Source of the DNA: Linyphia triangularis
Lineage: Eukaryota > Arthropoda > Arachnida > Araneae > Linyphiidae
Length of the DNA stretch: 64,000 nt
NCBI GenBank assembly: GCA_963978545.1
Contig: OZ021726.1
Coordinates: 29,856,459 to 29,920,458 of the forward strand
Direction of reading: 5' to 3'
Below the pieces are notes generated by a model. It saw only the letters and a program-made list of their open reading frames with translations, was not told the DNA's origin and did not search any database. Below are positions 36,822 through 50,174 of the stretch, one piece after another. Made by a program: the position numbers and the translations under genes. Position 1 is the stretch's first letter. Each line of letters begins with the position of its first letter.

Positions 36822-39338
36822 AAAGAAACTTGCTTTTTTTTTCCAACCCTAATCTAGAATATAAATTGCATCTTTTCGTTTCCGCGATGTCAGTGAAGTG
36901 TATCATTCTTAGTTATATTTTGTTAATTGCAGGTTTTACCATTGCTGAAAATATGTATGCTTTCAGCATTGGTTCAAAGTGCAATAGTTTGAAGGGAAAA
37001 AAAAAAAAAAAAAAAAAAAAAATAGGTATTGTCAAAATCTGATGCGTGTTGGTGCAAGCGCTCCAGTCTACCTCGCTGCAGTTTTAGAAAACTATAAACT
37101 CAGCATTTTTATATTCAATGTCTTGTAAGGATTGTTTTAAAATCACTTTTCAGGGTCATTGTTAAAGTATGTAATCTTTTATATATTGTTAAAGTGGTGC
37201 TTCCATTGTCTTCAGTATATTACGGACTTTAAAAGTGATTTTATGGCGAAATATTCGAACGAAATAGTGGAGCATTTGAAGAAGGTTGACTAAAGTTTTT
37301 TACGTATGGAGAGAACAATGTAAGGAGGTAATTTAAGAGTTCTTATTTCATTTGAATTATTGGATCCTGGGAAATTTCTATATTTAAACAACAAAATAAG
37401 AAAATAGGCATTGTATGTTTTTAAAGACGTGTTGGAGTAGAATATATACCCGAGTTTAAAAATGAAGTACATTGAATGATTAAATAAAAATTACTGTTTA
37501 AATACTTTATTATTATTTAGTAAACGTCATCCAATATAATTAAATATGTATCAACCTAACCTAAAATTGATTTGAAAAATTGGAACAAAATATACTCAGG
37601 TTGGTATTAGAAGTTATAATTTTGCTTTTTGTACGTCAGAATGAATTGAATTTTTATCTGCTCATTTTATTTTTTTTAGTGAAATTAGGACAATTTTATT
37701 TTATATATAACTGTGTAATTTGTTTTTTATTTCTTATTACTAAAGTAAAATTTACATTTGCTATTTTTGAGTTGTTAAAGTTAAATAAAAAAAAATATAT
37801 TATACATCTTTCTGATTGATTGGGGAAATATTTTAATTTATTAAAAAACTTTATCAGAGAGGGTTTTAAAATCAATAGCTGAAAGAAAAGTTTGACCAAA
37901 AAAAAGACCAAGAACAAATTTGAAAGAGATCAAGAAAATGATACTTTCACTACAGTTAGGTGAGTAATTTAAAACTTACTTCGTATTTGTTATTCTATTA
38001 TATGTGTAGGTGTATAAAGTTTAGGACTGTGGTGTTTTGATAACCATTGAAAATAATTTTTTAGTATGTATTAGTAACTAACTTTCGTAAAAATGGTTAA
38101 ATGTTCAAATATTCCTACTAAATAGTTAGACAAATGGAAGAAATTTTTCAACTCATTTAAAAAGAAATGGATGGGATTGATTAGATTTTAGAAGGTAAAA
38201 ATGCAATGACAGGGAAAAAAAAGTTCTGATCCTTCTTCAGAAGCAATTCATTTTGAACCTAGCATCTCTAAATATTTTTTTTTATTAAGTCTAATTTGAA
38301 CGACTGACTCCTTTTGATAACGCTTTTGACACCGTCGCTGGTTAGTAATTTTTCTAACGGTCTAGTTTAGTTAAATTTTAATTTTTTCCCTAAAAATGTA
38401 TAGAAACATTTTTATAAATGAAATTGACAAAAAATAAATTGAAAATGATAATCGTAGAAAAGGTTTTTAAAATCACTCATTAGAGTAAAAATTTTGCTTA
38501 ACTATAATTTTTTAATTTGAAAAAATTTAATTGCTTAAATAAATTTCCACATCTCAGTCAACGTTTTTACATAAGGTTCGGACCATGTGCTAATTTAAAA
38601 CCAGTTCAAAGATAAATGGCACTTTTAACTGAGCCCATCCATTTGTAATATTCACTACAAAAATTTATAATACTAGATATTTTCTGTAGTTCAAATTGAA
38701 GTTTAACTTAAAATTTTTTTTTCTTGACTCTTCCACTGAAAATATCACGAGTGTCACTCTGTAGAAGTTATGATAATGTAGCAAAAACTCTTATTTGACT
38801 TTTTTTCTGTAACAAAATAATGACTATCAGAGGACTCAATAAACTGAAAATTTTTCTAGAAATTTTCGGATGAGGATGAGTTTTTCATTTCTATTATTTT
38901 ATTCAAAAGTTTCTAATGGTTGTTTTTCTATGTTGACATTAAGAAAAATAATGAGAAATATCTTGAAGGCCAATACCCCGTTTTATTGTGATGAGTAATC
39001 ATGAAAACACCTGGATGAGTTTTCTTCTCACGAAAGGAAATATTTATTATTTCGTTTAGATTGCTGATTTGTTGGCACGTGTTCTTCTTGTACTAAATAT
39101 TGACATCCACAATGCAAAGAGAAATAATTGCCAATTAAAGTCTTCATTCAAAATGTGTTTTGTTGTCTGAAAGAGCACCTTATACAAATGACAATTAAAC
39201 AGCTAGTCTGTAGACTTAGTAAATCATTAAAGACGAATTTAATTTGAGAAAAAAAATTTGCCTAATTGTAATTCTTTGAAGTATTTATGGAATACCGAAA
39301 ATTTTATCACCAAGCTAATCAACTTTGCAATATTTGGC
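35292..39338. other. Very AT-rich non-coding, no gene recognised
   Basis: One of the most AT-rich parts of the window. The open frames are rich in Leu, Phe, Ile, Asn and Lys with no domain signature. A T run of 38 lies at 36779-36816 and an A run at 36998-37021. Confidence 0.45.
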
Positions 39339-39339
39339 A

Positions 39340-40838
39340 CTAGCTGAATACCCGTGCTGCGCTACGAAATTTTACCATTAGCATTTTAGCGATCAAAAGA
39401 CATTCATGTATTCTATACTTCAGACGTTTGCTCCCATTTCGATCCCGACAAATTGATTTATCAAAATAGGAACTTTCCTTTGTTGACATTTTAAACGAAA
39501 TTTATAATTGTGAATAGTAAACTGGAATAGTTTATTGTGTTTATGTTTGCTCTTAATTCTAAATTTCAAAGTAGTAGCTGTATTGGAATTAAGTTAATTA
39601 GACATTAAGTTAATCCTCGTATAGTTTCAATGTTGCGTCGTCTTTTCATCCCTTAAAAATTCGTTAATCGATATTGGAATGACTTATTTTTTTAACATTT
39701 GCAAAAAAATATCAGAAAAATGACTACATTGGAAGAGGAATATTCGGATATCCCTCGTTTGGAACATTTAACCCCTTCTAGACCCCTTAAAGTTGGTTAA
39801 TCGAGAACAGAATAGCTAACTTTTTCTATGTTTAATCTTTTTTGACATTTGTACCAAATTTCCGAGTTGTGACCATATGGGAAGTGGTACATTCGAATAT
39901 TCCTCGTTTGGAACGTTTAACCCCTTTTCCACCCCTTGATCCACCCGAGATAGGAATAGTTTACTTTTTCTGCGTTTGTCTTTATTGATATTCACACCAG
40001 TTTTCAGAATTGTGAAAATATGAGAAGTAGGACATTCGAATATATCGCTCGTTTGGAACGTTTAACCCCTTTTTGACCTCTTAAAGTGGGTTCATCGAGA
40101 TCGGAATAGCTTACTTTTTCTATGTTTACCATTGTTGACATTTGTACCAATTTTTAGAGTTGTGACCATATGGGAAGTGGTACATTCGAATATCCCTCGT
40201 TTGGAACGTTTAACCCCTTTTTGACCTCTTAGAGTGGGTAAATAGAGATCGGAATAGCTTACTTTTTATACGTTTGTTTTTGTTGATACTTGCACCAGAT
40301 TTCAGAGTTGTGACGAAAGGGGAAGTAGGACATTCGAATATCCCTCGTTTGGAACGTTTAACCCCTGTTCCACCCCTTAAAGTGGGTTAATCGAGATCGG
40401 AATAACTTACTTTTTCTTCGTTTGTCTTTATTGATATTCTCACCAATTTTTAGAGTTGTGACGAAATGAGAAGTAGGACATTCGAATATTCCTCGTTTGG
40501 AACGTTTAACCCCTTTTCGACCCCTTAAAGTTGGTTAATCGAGATCGGAATAGCTTACTTTTTCTATGTTTACTATTGTTAATATTTGTACCAATTTTTA
40601 AAGTTGTGACCAAATGGGAAGTAGGATATTCGAATGTCCCCCGTTTGGAACGTTTAACCCCTTTTCGACCCCTTAAAGTGGGTTAATCGAGATCGGAATA
40701 GTTTACTTTTTCTATTTTTACCATTGTTGATATTTGTGCCGATTTTCAGAGTTGTGACTATGTGGGAAGTGGGAGAATTATAGTGATGAGTGAGTCAGTG
40801 AGTGAGTGAGTGAGGGCTTTGCCTTATATATATAGAGA
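39340..40838 (-). mobile_element. Non-autonomous Helitron with 148-bp tandem array
   Basis: Read on the minus strand it starts TCTCTATATATATAAGG at 40838 and continues with CTCACTCACTCACTGACTCAC. It ends in the hairpin sequence around GCGCAGCACGGGTA, then TTCAG and CTAG at 39340. The outside bases are A (39339) and T (40839). The interior is about seven tandem units, each with 'ttcgaatatccctcgtttgg' and 'ggttaatcgagatcggaatag', starting at 39743, 39892, 40034, 40184, 40333, 40481 and 40629 (spacing 142-150). No protein is encoded. Confidence 0.83.
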
Positions 40839-41082
40839 TTTATATTTTGGCGATTTTTCTGTCCAATTTCCTTCATTGCATGTCCATTCCTTTGGTGAAA
40901 AAGTTTCCCAAGCATTCAAAGAAATTAAAAAATATTTGTAATGAATTCTTGAAATATTTTTATATCAAATATATAGTTCAGTCTGAAGTTCTGTTGACAC
41001 ATAATTAAAGAGTGTGCAGAAACGGCCTTGAAGTGACAGGGATTTTCAAAATTCAATTAGTTTCTGCTCAGATATATATTCA

Positions 41083-42080
41083 CTAGCTAAATACCCGTGC
41101 ATCGCTACGAAATTATGTGCATTATAGCAATCAAAAGACATTAATGTATTCCACACTTCAGACGTTTGATCCCGTTTCGTCACCCGACAAATTAATTTAT
41201 CAAAATTGGAATACCTTACTTTATTTATGCTTGAAGTTGTTGAAATTTTTTTCCAAAATTTTTAATTGTGAATATATTAGAAATGAGACATTTGAATATC
41301 CCTCGATTAGAATGTTTAACCCCCTTTTGACACTTTTTAATTAGTTAATCGAGATTGTTATAGTTTATTGTACTTATGTTTGCTCTTAGTTCTAAATTTC
41401 AAAGTTGTAAGTGTATTGGAAGTGAGACATTAAGATATTCCTCGTATAGTTTTGAGTCAACTTTTCATACTTTAAAAATTCATTAATCGATTTTGGAATT
41501 GCTTTTTTTTCTTCTAAATTTTCACTTCTTAACATTTGCATCTCAAATATCAGAAATGTGACTACATTGGCAGTGAGACATTCGGCTCTCCCTCGTTTGG
41601 AACGTTTAACCCCTTTTCAAACCCTTTAAGTTGGCTAATAGAGATCGGAATAGCTTACTTTTTCTGTTTGTTTTGTTAAGATTTGTACCAAGTATCAGAG
41701 TACTGACCATATGGGAAGTGAGACATTCGAATATCCCCTGTTTGGAACGTTTAACCCTTTTTCCATCCCTTAAAGTGGGTTAATCGAGATCGGAATAGCT
41801 TACTTCAGCTATGTTTACCATTGTTGATATTTGTATCTATTTTCAGAGTTGATGTGACCATATGGGAAGTGGGACATTCGAATATCCCCCGTTTGGAACG
41901 TTTAACCCTTCTTACATACCTTAAAGTGGGTTAATCGAGATAGGAATAGCTTACTTTAGCTATGTTTACCATTGTTGATATTTGTACCTATTTTTATAGT
42001 TGTAACCATGTAGAAAGTGGGGGAATTAGTGATGAGTGAGTCAGTGAGTGTGTGAGGGCTTTGCCTTATATATAGAGGGA
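41083..42080 (-). mobile_element. Non-autonomous Helitron, second copy of the same family
   Basis: On the minus strand it begins TCCCTCTATATATAAGG at 42080. It ends GATGCACGGGTATTTAG plus CTAG at 41083, with A (41082) and T (42081) outside. It has fewer 146-152 bp units than the neighbour at 39340-40838, in the same orientation and only about 240 bases away. An open frame at 41117-41344 is a translation of the repeat. Confidence 0.83.
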
Positions 42081-42081
42081 T

Positions 42082-43062
42082 AAAAGAAAGATCTTTCAGT
42101 AATAGCATAACCGGTACAATTCCAATATATTTCGCTTGTGAATATTTACAAGCTCGCTTGCTACATTTTGTATTTAAAACTAAAACGATTAAACATTCCT
42201 CTTCAACAAGAATTAATTACTTGATAACAATTTGATCTTACGCTCGAGGTGCGACAATCGACTTAATGCAACATCGTCATTCCAAAAGAGTTAAGAGTCG
42301 AACGTTTAAGGACATTTTCCTAATACCCCTTAAAGTGAGTTAAAGGTATTCGAATGATCAAAGTGATTCAGTGTCAACTGTCAAAATGGACACATTTATC
42401 CGAATAACAAGAGAATAAAATGGTTAGCAACTTTATCAAAATTCCAAAATAGGAGTTTTAAAGAATTGAGTGCATTTTTCTAGTTTTACAAAAAGATCTT
42501 CGGGTCATTAAATCTATTCAGTTTCAATTGTTAAAAAAGAGTGATTTCTATGATGTAAGCAATCAAATTCGGGTAATAGATTTGCTTAACGATTTCAAGT
42601 CTGATAATTCTTTGGCAGCGTATGCCGGTAATTCCGTATGTTTCCGAGTAGTTTAGCACGATGTCGCTTTCACTCTGAATTGTAATTTGTAAGGAATGGG
42701 TTTGGTTATTGTCGTAATTTATTTTTATTTCTTCAGAAAAAGAAAAGTTCTTGATATAATCTTAAGAAGAGTTTAAAAACCGTTTAGAATGATGAATTTA
42801 ATGCAGAAAATATCTTTAGTGTGTATATACTGCCCTTATATGTTAGAAGTTGTCGAATTGGTGAAGTATCAATGTGATGAGTATCAAATAATTTTCAATG
42901 TAGAGTTGATTGTAATGAAACTGTATCGGCCAAGCAGACTTATTATTTACTTTTTTGGGTCACAATAGCTGCCATGGCTTTAAAACATTTGAATTTTTTT
43001 ACCAGGCTTAACAACAGTAAAAAAATCTCATCAACAAAATTTGATGGAAAAATGTTAAATGT

Positions 43063-43102
<40 letters not shown>

Positions 43103-43940
43103 CACTATATATATATATTTTTTTTACGAACGTATAAAACTTTAAAAATTATTAATAATAAAAAAAAACACAGTTATTTTATCTTCAAACTTTGCTAAGG
43201 AATTTCCATGATGTTGTTATATATGGCAAAATTTTATATATTTTAAAGCCGCCCTTTGACACATATAAATATAGAATAAGCGTAAATGGCAGGGACAGAC
43301 TAACAATCCATCTTCAAAAAGTAAAGAAACTTCTCAGACATCTTGTATAGTAAGCTAAAGAAAAATGAAACAGACGTACATTCTAAGAAATTTTATGCAC
43401 TAAGAATACCCATAAAATAATAAGAAATGAATCCAAGCACGATGTTTTTATTTGTAGATAATTTCTTCTGTATTCAGTAGCATTTGAATATTTTATTGCT
43501 CATAATCAAGAACCAATGTGTTGCTCGTCACTGTTTTCACGTTTTAGTGACATACTTGTCAATAAAACATATCCAGCTCAATGAATCTCTTCAATTAACA
43601 ATCAAATATGAACTCCGCAAATAGCACCTCTCTTATTTTACTGTATATCATTAAAGGACTCTACAAGTTTTACTGTCATAAGAATGACTGATATATTTAT
43701 GTTTTATTAGGTAGAAGTAATTGCAATAAATGGCCATTGAGACGTGTCATTTTCTTGAAATAGATGATTTCTTTTATTACAATCTGGTTACTACGTTTAA
43801 TGATTCCTTACCTTGCTTTGAGAAATTTCGTAATTCAAATTTATGCGCTGATTTCTAATAGTTTAAGAATTAAGCACTGGACAATATTTGAGATACACTT
43901 TATAACGTTTATCTTCATTTTTCTACTTTTATCATATATT
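42082..43940. other. AT-rich non-coding, no gene recognised
   Basis: A T run of 39 occupies 43064-43102, followed by AT dinucleotides. No protein-like frame. Confidence 0.4.
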
Positions 43941-43944
43941 CGTT

Positions 43945-44127
43945 TCGGTTGGTTGGTTTGTAAGCTCAACGACCTATTTTTATGAACAATGACGGGCAAT
44001 TAAGCTGGGGTTTACATCAGCTTAACGTGGGTTTTGAACCACAATGAACATACATGCCTAACCTAGGATTCGAACCCAGCACTTTTGGCATGCGAGGTCA
44101 GAGCTCTAACCACACAGTCATCAGGTA
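43945..44127 (-). mobile_element. tRNA-derived SINE, diverged family
   Basis: On the minus strand it has a tRNA-like head (GTGTGGTTAGAGCTCTGAC ... GGTTCGAATCC), then a body sharing 'aggttaggcatgtatgtt' with the other SINEs. It ends in an AACCAACCAACC tail at 43945-43957. The middle part is unrelated to the copies at 15302 and 33088. The target duplication is no longer clear. Confidence 0.75.
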
Positions 44128-44129
44128 AT

Positions 44130-45750
44130 CTCTAGGAGCTTAGAATTCGTGTGAAAGTCAATAATCGAGAATGTCACTATAATGTAATCAAGATTGAATT
44201 TTTAAATAAATACTAATTTTAAAATATTTATAACTAAAATATTTAATAATATTTAGATAATTACTAGACATTTTAATAACTACTCTTAAAAACTAATTAA
44301 CCACTTTATTTCCTTTTATATAATAATTCTTTATCCACAACTAAATTGTAAAACCCGAATGGAGGAAATACATTCAATTTTTGTCGATTTAAATATGAGT
44401 AACTTAAATAGCAAGTAAAAATCTTTTTTGCGACCTTCCTCGGAACAATGTAATTTAAGGTGAGACTATATTTATTTTTGATCCCAAACGAATCACTTTA
44501 TCCACTATGTTCACCAGACCGAATCACGGGTACAAGGTCTTCGAATTAAGTTGATCGTTTGTCACTGCGTATCAGGTGAGCTGTTTGTCTGATCTGAAGT
44601 GACTTGAAATTTTATTCAACGTTTTCATCTTGTAAATGTATCGGGTTACGTTTAAAAGAAAGTTTTTATGAATAATGTCTTTCAGTAATCAATCAACTGA
44701 ATGAATAATGTCTTTTAGAATAATTTGTAAGTCAGAATAGTAAAACCAAAAAGTTTTGTTAACTTTTTATCATTTGTCACACTTCCTACTAAGAATTTTT
44801 TTTAACTGAATTCTTAAGTTATTAAAAATGCATGCGTAGAAAGTTTGCCACTGGACCTATATATTTAGAGTAGGTTATGTTTGCAGTCGTGATCCTCAAC
44901 CAACATCTTGTGGCCAATAACAACTCTAAAAATAAATCAAACATTTTTTATTTTTTTTATTTCAGTAAGCTAATCCTGCAAGATTGGAGATTTGTAGTAT
45001 GTGACGTCATTATACATGACCCGTTCTAATTTTGTCTCGCTGAATCACTGTGCAAGTAATTTCCGGTGCGAGTAAATTCATAACATTTTCTATGAGCGTT
45101 TACAGGTACAAGTTGCAATTTTTATTTGTAATGAGTAGACCACGATATAAAACAGAGGATAAATGACATTTTAAAAATAAACTTAATTACCTTAACTTTT
45201 TAGCTTGGTTAATAATTTCAGCTTGTGAAATCTTAACATACACATGTATTTAGCAAAATACATAAAAAAAAAATATTAGACTTATAAATTATGCTAAATT
45301 GCTTAAAAATTATACAAATAAGATTAATCAAAAATGCTATTTGCCACTACTTTGTTCTAAACTACTATTTTTTTCTTTTATTAAGTGATTCAAAGTAAAC
45401 GAGCATCTTGTAACTTGGTTCGAAAATCAATGACACCAAAACTTTTTTTTTTATATATATATATAATTTAACTTTTGAAAGCCTTTTTGCATGAGCAGTT
45501 ACACTACGTTATTAGATGGCCAATTTAAAAATTGAAATCTACCATATCCCTTCGCATCCCTTTCTATTATTCCTTAAAGAACTGAGACGTAACTATTGTC
45601 AAAGATTTCATTACCACTCGCAGTATACTGAACAGTGTTGAAAAAGAAAAACAGAAACTCACATTTGTGGAAATCTCCGATTTTACATATTGTCCAATGG
45701 CTTCACGAAGCTAGTTTGAGACTGAAATTTTCTTACTTAAGTTATGTTTA
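44130..45750. other. AT-rich non-coding, nothing recognised
   Basis: No sustained frame or shared repeat noted. Confidence 0.4.
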
Positions 45751-45751
45751 G

Positions 45752-46233
45752 AATTTTTATTAGTATTGTTAGTTATATGTTACGAGAATCGTGAATTCAA
45801 GTAGCGATGTATCTGTATTTGGAAGCTATAATTCTCTTTAGGCTTAGTATCTCATATCAGTTTCACTACTGAGGATTATTTTCAAGCACTAGAATTTGTG
45901 GAATTATTTCGAATTATGACACATCCCCAATTACTTAATCATGAGACATTTATTATGCTCAAAGTTGGTCTCGCTCTATCTTGGTCATTGGAAATTTTAT
46001 TAGTATTGTTAGTTATATGTTACGATGGTCGTGAATTCAAGTAGCGATATATCTGTATTTGAAAAGCTATAATTCTCTTTAGGCTTAGTATCTCATAACA
46101 GTTTCACTACTGAGGATTATTTTCAAACACTAGAATTTATGGAATTATTTCGAATTAAGACACATCCCCAATTACTTACTCATGAGACATTTATTATGCT
46201 CAAAGTTTGTCTCGCTCTATCTTGGTCATTGAC
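45752..46233. repeat. 240-bp head-to-tail duplication
   Basis: 'ttattagtattgttagttatatgttacga' phrases begin at about 45757 and 45997, and the match continues for the whole unit to 'cgctctatcttggtcattg'. The period is 240 bases with a few substitutions. No coding signal. Confidence 0.93.
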
Positions 46234-46234
46234 G

Positions 46235-49200
46235 AAATTTCTAAAGTCTGATGTAAGATATTTGAAATAGTCATTTCTTGCATTTGATATTGTAAAGGAG
46301 ATTTCCCGTATTCCTTTATATTAAAAAATATTGATGCCTTTATATAAGATTTCAGTTACTTTCTAGTTTGATTTCTCTAGCATATTCGTCCTTTACGTTA
46401 TTGTTCTTAAATCCGATTGGAATTTAATTAAATATTAATCTGAACCGACCAGGAAAACTTATTTTTACTGCCGTCTTTCAAGGCCTACTTGATCATTTAA
46501 AGATGTATAACGACGAGCGAAAAGAAAATCTGAAGAGTCATATGTTGAGTTAGTTTAACGGCCTAAAGCTAAGTATCGATCTTACTAGAACGTAATAACA
46601 GCTTGAAATTAGAGAAATTGTAATTAAAATTTAATTTTAATTGTTTGAATAACAACTTTTACTGATAAAGAAAAGACAACTTTGTTCATACAGTGGTATT
46701 TTTTCCAGTTAAAATCAAACTAACCAATTTACAAAATTCAATTTTTTTTTCTTTCCCTCATGGATGAATTTAATTCAAAATCTGATTTAGAACAATGAAC
46801 ACTTTTCATTGCACAAAATTATACTTTTGGTGTCAATGGATTTAGCTTACGTTGTAATTTTTAACATAGAAGCCCTCAAAACCAAGATAGTGAGAAAAGT
46901 TCATAAAAGATAAATTTTTGCAACACCAAATGTCGTATTCTCTCTATGCAGCAAATTGGATTGTGCAACTTTAGATCTGTGTTTTATCTGCAATTTTCTC
47001 AAAAGAAAAGTTGCAGATAAAACGAGTCACAGAATTGTGGTGGCGAATTTGGCATTTTTAGCTTTATGACAAGTTCCCCCTGCTACTGATTGGTTAGAGA
47101 AAATTTGTTAAAATTTTTTGTAAAAGATTTTTTTTTACATAGTAATAATTATCGATAGTGGTTTCAAATGTTTATAAATTTTGTTACAAACTTAATGAGT
47201 GACCATTCCTTTGTCATGCAAGAATATTTGATGAAGCTTTAGTGTAAAACATTTTTTATTTAGCTCAAGTAAAGTTACTGTAGACTGAAATTGACAATCA
47301 AAACTGTACTTATAAATTTTTTTATATTTAGGTGTAATTCTATTAAAGTCGGACTTTTTACTGTACGAATTGCTAGTTCCAAAAGGCAGTAGAAACTATT
47401 TTTATTATTTGTATGTTCAAGGTCGCAAAAAAGTAAAATATTGCAGGTGTTAAAAATTAAGAGCAAAGTAATAATAAAAAAAAGTCACCACAGCTGTCTA
47501 TTCTAAGAGACTTTTGAAACTTCCATTCGGATAGCGCGTGGAAGAAGCATCCTTTCCTAACCCTAATCGCAAGAACACATTTACGCCATGATTTACGAGT
47601 GAGTCAAGAAGTGTCGTCTTTATTGAGTCTTGGGTAACGCGGGAACTCTTTGTCTGCAAGAAGATGGCTTTTGCTTCTGTCATTGCAATTATAAGTAGAC
47701 GCATAAATTTTGTTTTTTTATTACCTGATGATAAGGTGGTGGCGGAATAGCATTGTGTGCTTTCTGGAATTCTGACGTTGGGAGAGATTTAAAAACGGGG
47801 AGTTTTCATTTGTATGTCTCAAGAAGAAACATATCTGCATCATTATTTACACGGTTGATAGATTTCTGAGGCCTGTAGTAATCAATATGTCGTCATAAAA
47901 TTTGGTACATTTTCTTCAGACAAGAGAATTAGGAAAAATGATGGTTAAATCAACACTAAAATAAATAAAAAAATGTTCAAGTTGTCGCTATCGATGACGT
48001 TGCAATGGCAGCAATTGTAGGCTGAATGTTTTCTTTTATTGGAGGATTTTGTTGTTGGCTCTTAAGACCTCAATCACAATTTTCCTACGCAGTTTGGATT
48101 ATCTGTCATAAAAATCGCTAAATATCATATTTTTATCTGAAAGTACACCAAAATACATTTATTAATTCCCGAAAAAGTACCAAAATAATCTTAGATTATT
48201 TCATTTAAATTGTTTGTTTGTAAATGAAAAATTGGTGTTCTGACTGACTAAACAGAGTGTAGTATTTATCTTTTCCAAAGTGTTACGTTCCTAGAAAACC
48301 GGTGCAGTGCGAGTATAAATTTACCACGTTTGCGAAACAATTGTAATTACTAGTAACATATTTAGTAAAAATATTTTTAGTTTCTAGTAACCATTTTCCT
48401 AATTTGACACGATATATGAGAATTGAAATATGAAATAAATTAGTTATATCAAAAGAAACATTTTAAGATTTTGTTTTAATTTACGAACTTTGTTTTATCT
48501 AGGTACACGGCAGTGCACTCGCCACGTTCACTACCAGCCATCTTTTATCGGAAGCCACTCATATTCAGATATGAAAACAGTATTTTGACCTCTCATATCT
48601 GTGTATTACAGTATGTCTGAGAGCGGAATTTTTTTTTACGAGTAGCTGTTAGCCACTTTAGTAAGACCCTTAAATTTCAAGTGTCAATAAAATTGGTTGT
48701 CCTGATATCGGCAGAAAACAACATATTTTGAAGCCACCCAAAACTCACTCATTGATCATCAAATTACTAAGGTACTTCTAGCAGAGCTAGAACTATGAAA
48801 TTTGGTATGCTTGTAAGGTTTAACATGCATACAAAGGAGAAAATCTAAAAATCGAGACCTTCCCACCCCTAAAAGGAGCAATGTTCGAAAAATTTAATTC
48901 TCAATTCTAATATATTTCCATTGGGGCTAATTATAAAACTTAGAATACTAGCAGCTTTTAGCGTATATAAATAAAGGAAAAACTCTCCACACGCCGCAGT
49001 CTCTAAAATCAAGAAATAATAAAAAAAGTGTATTTGGCATTATAAAATTAACCTTTTTGACCACTGGCAATATTTTATCGCCTACAAAATGATCGCCAAT
49101 TGTTAATTTTTTCCCCCGTTGCCAACTTTTTTTTGCATATCTGAATAAACTATTTATTTAAAATAATTTTATATTATCATCATTTATATTGAATGCATAA

Positions 49201-49344
49201 GTACGTCATGGACTGCGGTCCGGTAAATATAACTTTCTTAGAAAAATCTCGTGTAATTCTCCGCTAAATGGATAGTGTTGAGAACGTTTTTTAAAACTTG
49301 CTTAAAACCAATTAATTATTAAAAGAATAAAGGAGACGGCTAAT
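46235..49344. other. AT-rich non-coding, no gene recognised
   Basis: A 68-codon minus-strand frame at 47498-47704 (starting MRLLIIAMTEAKAIF) has fairly balanced composition but no recognisable motif and is not called. A short inverted repeat (GTTTTATCTGCAA ... TTGCAGATAAAAC) lies at 46980-47020. Confidence 0.4.
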
Positions 49345-49346
49345 TA

Positions 49347-49938
49347 CAAGGTGAGACCGAAAAGTAAGGTGGCTGATGTCATAATAATTATTGTATTATA
49401 TATTTACAGATAATTACATCACTGTCCTTCAAAGTAGTTCTCGTCGTCTACAAAACACTTCTGACAACGTTCATACAAGTTCTTGAAACTTCTGAAAAAG
49501 TCCTCCTTTGAGACTGTCTTAAGTTCCCTGGTAACAGCAGATTGAATGTCTGAGATGCTTAAAATCGATTTCCCTTCAGTGCCAATTTCAGTTGTGGAAA
49601 GAGGAAAAAATCTGCTGGCGCTAGATTAAGGGAATAAGGAGGGTGTAATACTAGTATTTCTAGTGCCAGCAGATTTTTTCCTCTTTCCACGACTGAAATT
49701 GGCACTGAAGGGAAACCGATTTTCAAGCATCTTAGACATTTAAGCTGCTGTTACCAAGGAACTTAAGACAGTCTCAAAGGAGGACTTTTTTAGAAGTTTC
49801 AAGAACTTGTATGAACGTTGACAGAAGTGTATTGTAGACGGCAGGAACTACTTTGAACGACAGTGGTGTATTTATCTGCAAATATATAATACAGTGATTA
49901 TTATGACATCAGTCACCTTACTTTTCGGTCTCACCTTG
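49347..49938. mobile_element. Fold-back element made of mariner 3' ends
   Basis: Two inverted copies (about 49347-49626 and 49658-49938) of the same mariner 3' end lie around a spacer of roughly 30 bases. The ends CAAGGTGAGACCGAAAAGTA and their complement are flanked by TA on both sides (49345-49346, 49939-49940), the mariner target. Each arm encodes, reading inward to outward, the tail of a mariner transposase. In the minus-strand arm: HPPYSLNLAPADFFLF (with the third catalytic Asp), a one-step frameshift, then ELKTVSKEDFFRSFKNLYER and ENYFEGQ before a stop. Because both ends are true termini it could have moved as a unit if transposase was supplied. Confidence 0.88.
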
Positions 49939-50005
49939 TATATAGTTCTCGTAGTTGGCCCCCAACTAAAAGTTTGTAAACGATCGACTGTATATTACGT
50001 TAGTA

Positions 50006-50006
<1 letters not shown>

Positions 50007-50043
<37 letters not shown>
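50007..50043. repeat. Poly(A) run, 37 bases
   Basis: An uninterrupted A run between the mariner fold-back and the next inverted repeat. No retroelement body was identified upstream of it. Confidence 0.9.
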
Positions 50044-50045
<2 letters not shown>

Positions 50046-50174
50046 GTATGTTTAACCCTTACAATTCCAGGAAGTTTTGTGCAAGTTTAAATACTAAAAA
50101 ATCTAAACAGTTTAAAACTAGTTATTGTTGCGTAAATAAGTAATAAAATTAGAATTAGTGCCTTAGAAAAAAAA

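Noticed and set aside
36357..37917. Several frames of 60-83 codons
   Set aside because: They are rich in Leu, Phe, Ile, Asn and Lys as expected from chance frames in very AT-rich DNA, with no motifs.
39700..40840. CRISPR-like regular repeats
   Set aside because: The units are about 148 bp with no separate spacers, are diverged, and lie within Helitron ends in an animal genome; they are tandem satellites.
47498..47704. 68-codon minus-strand frame with balanced composition
   Set aside because: No recognisable motif and no clear splice sites; similar lengths occur by chance in the window.
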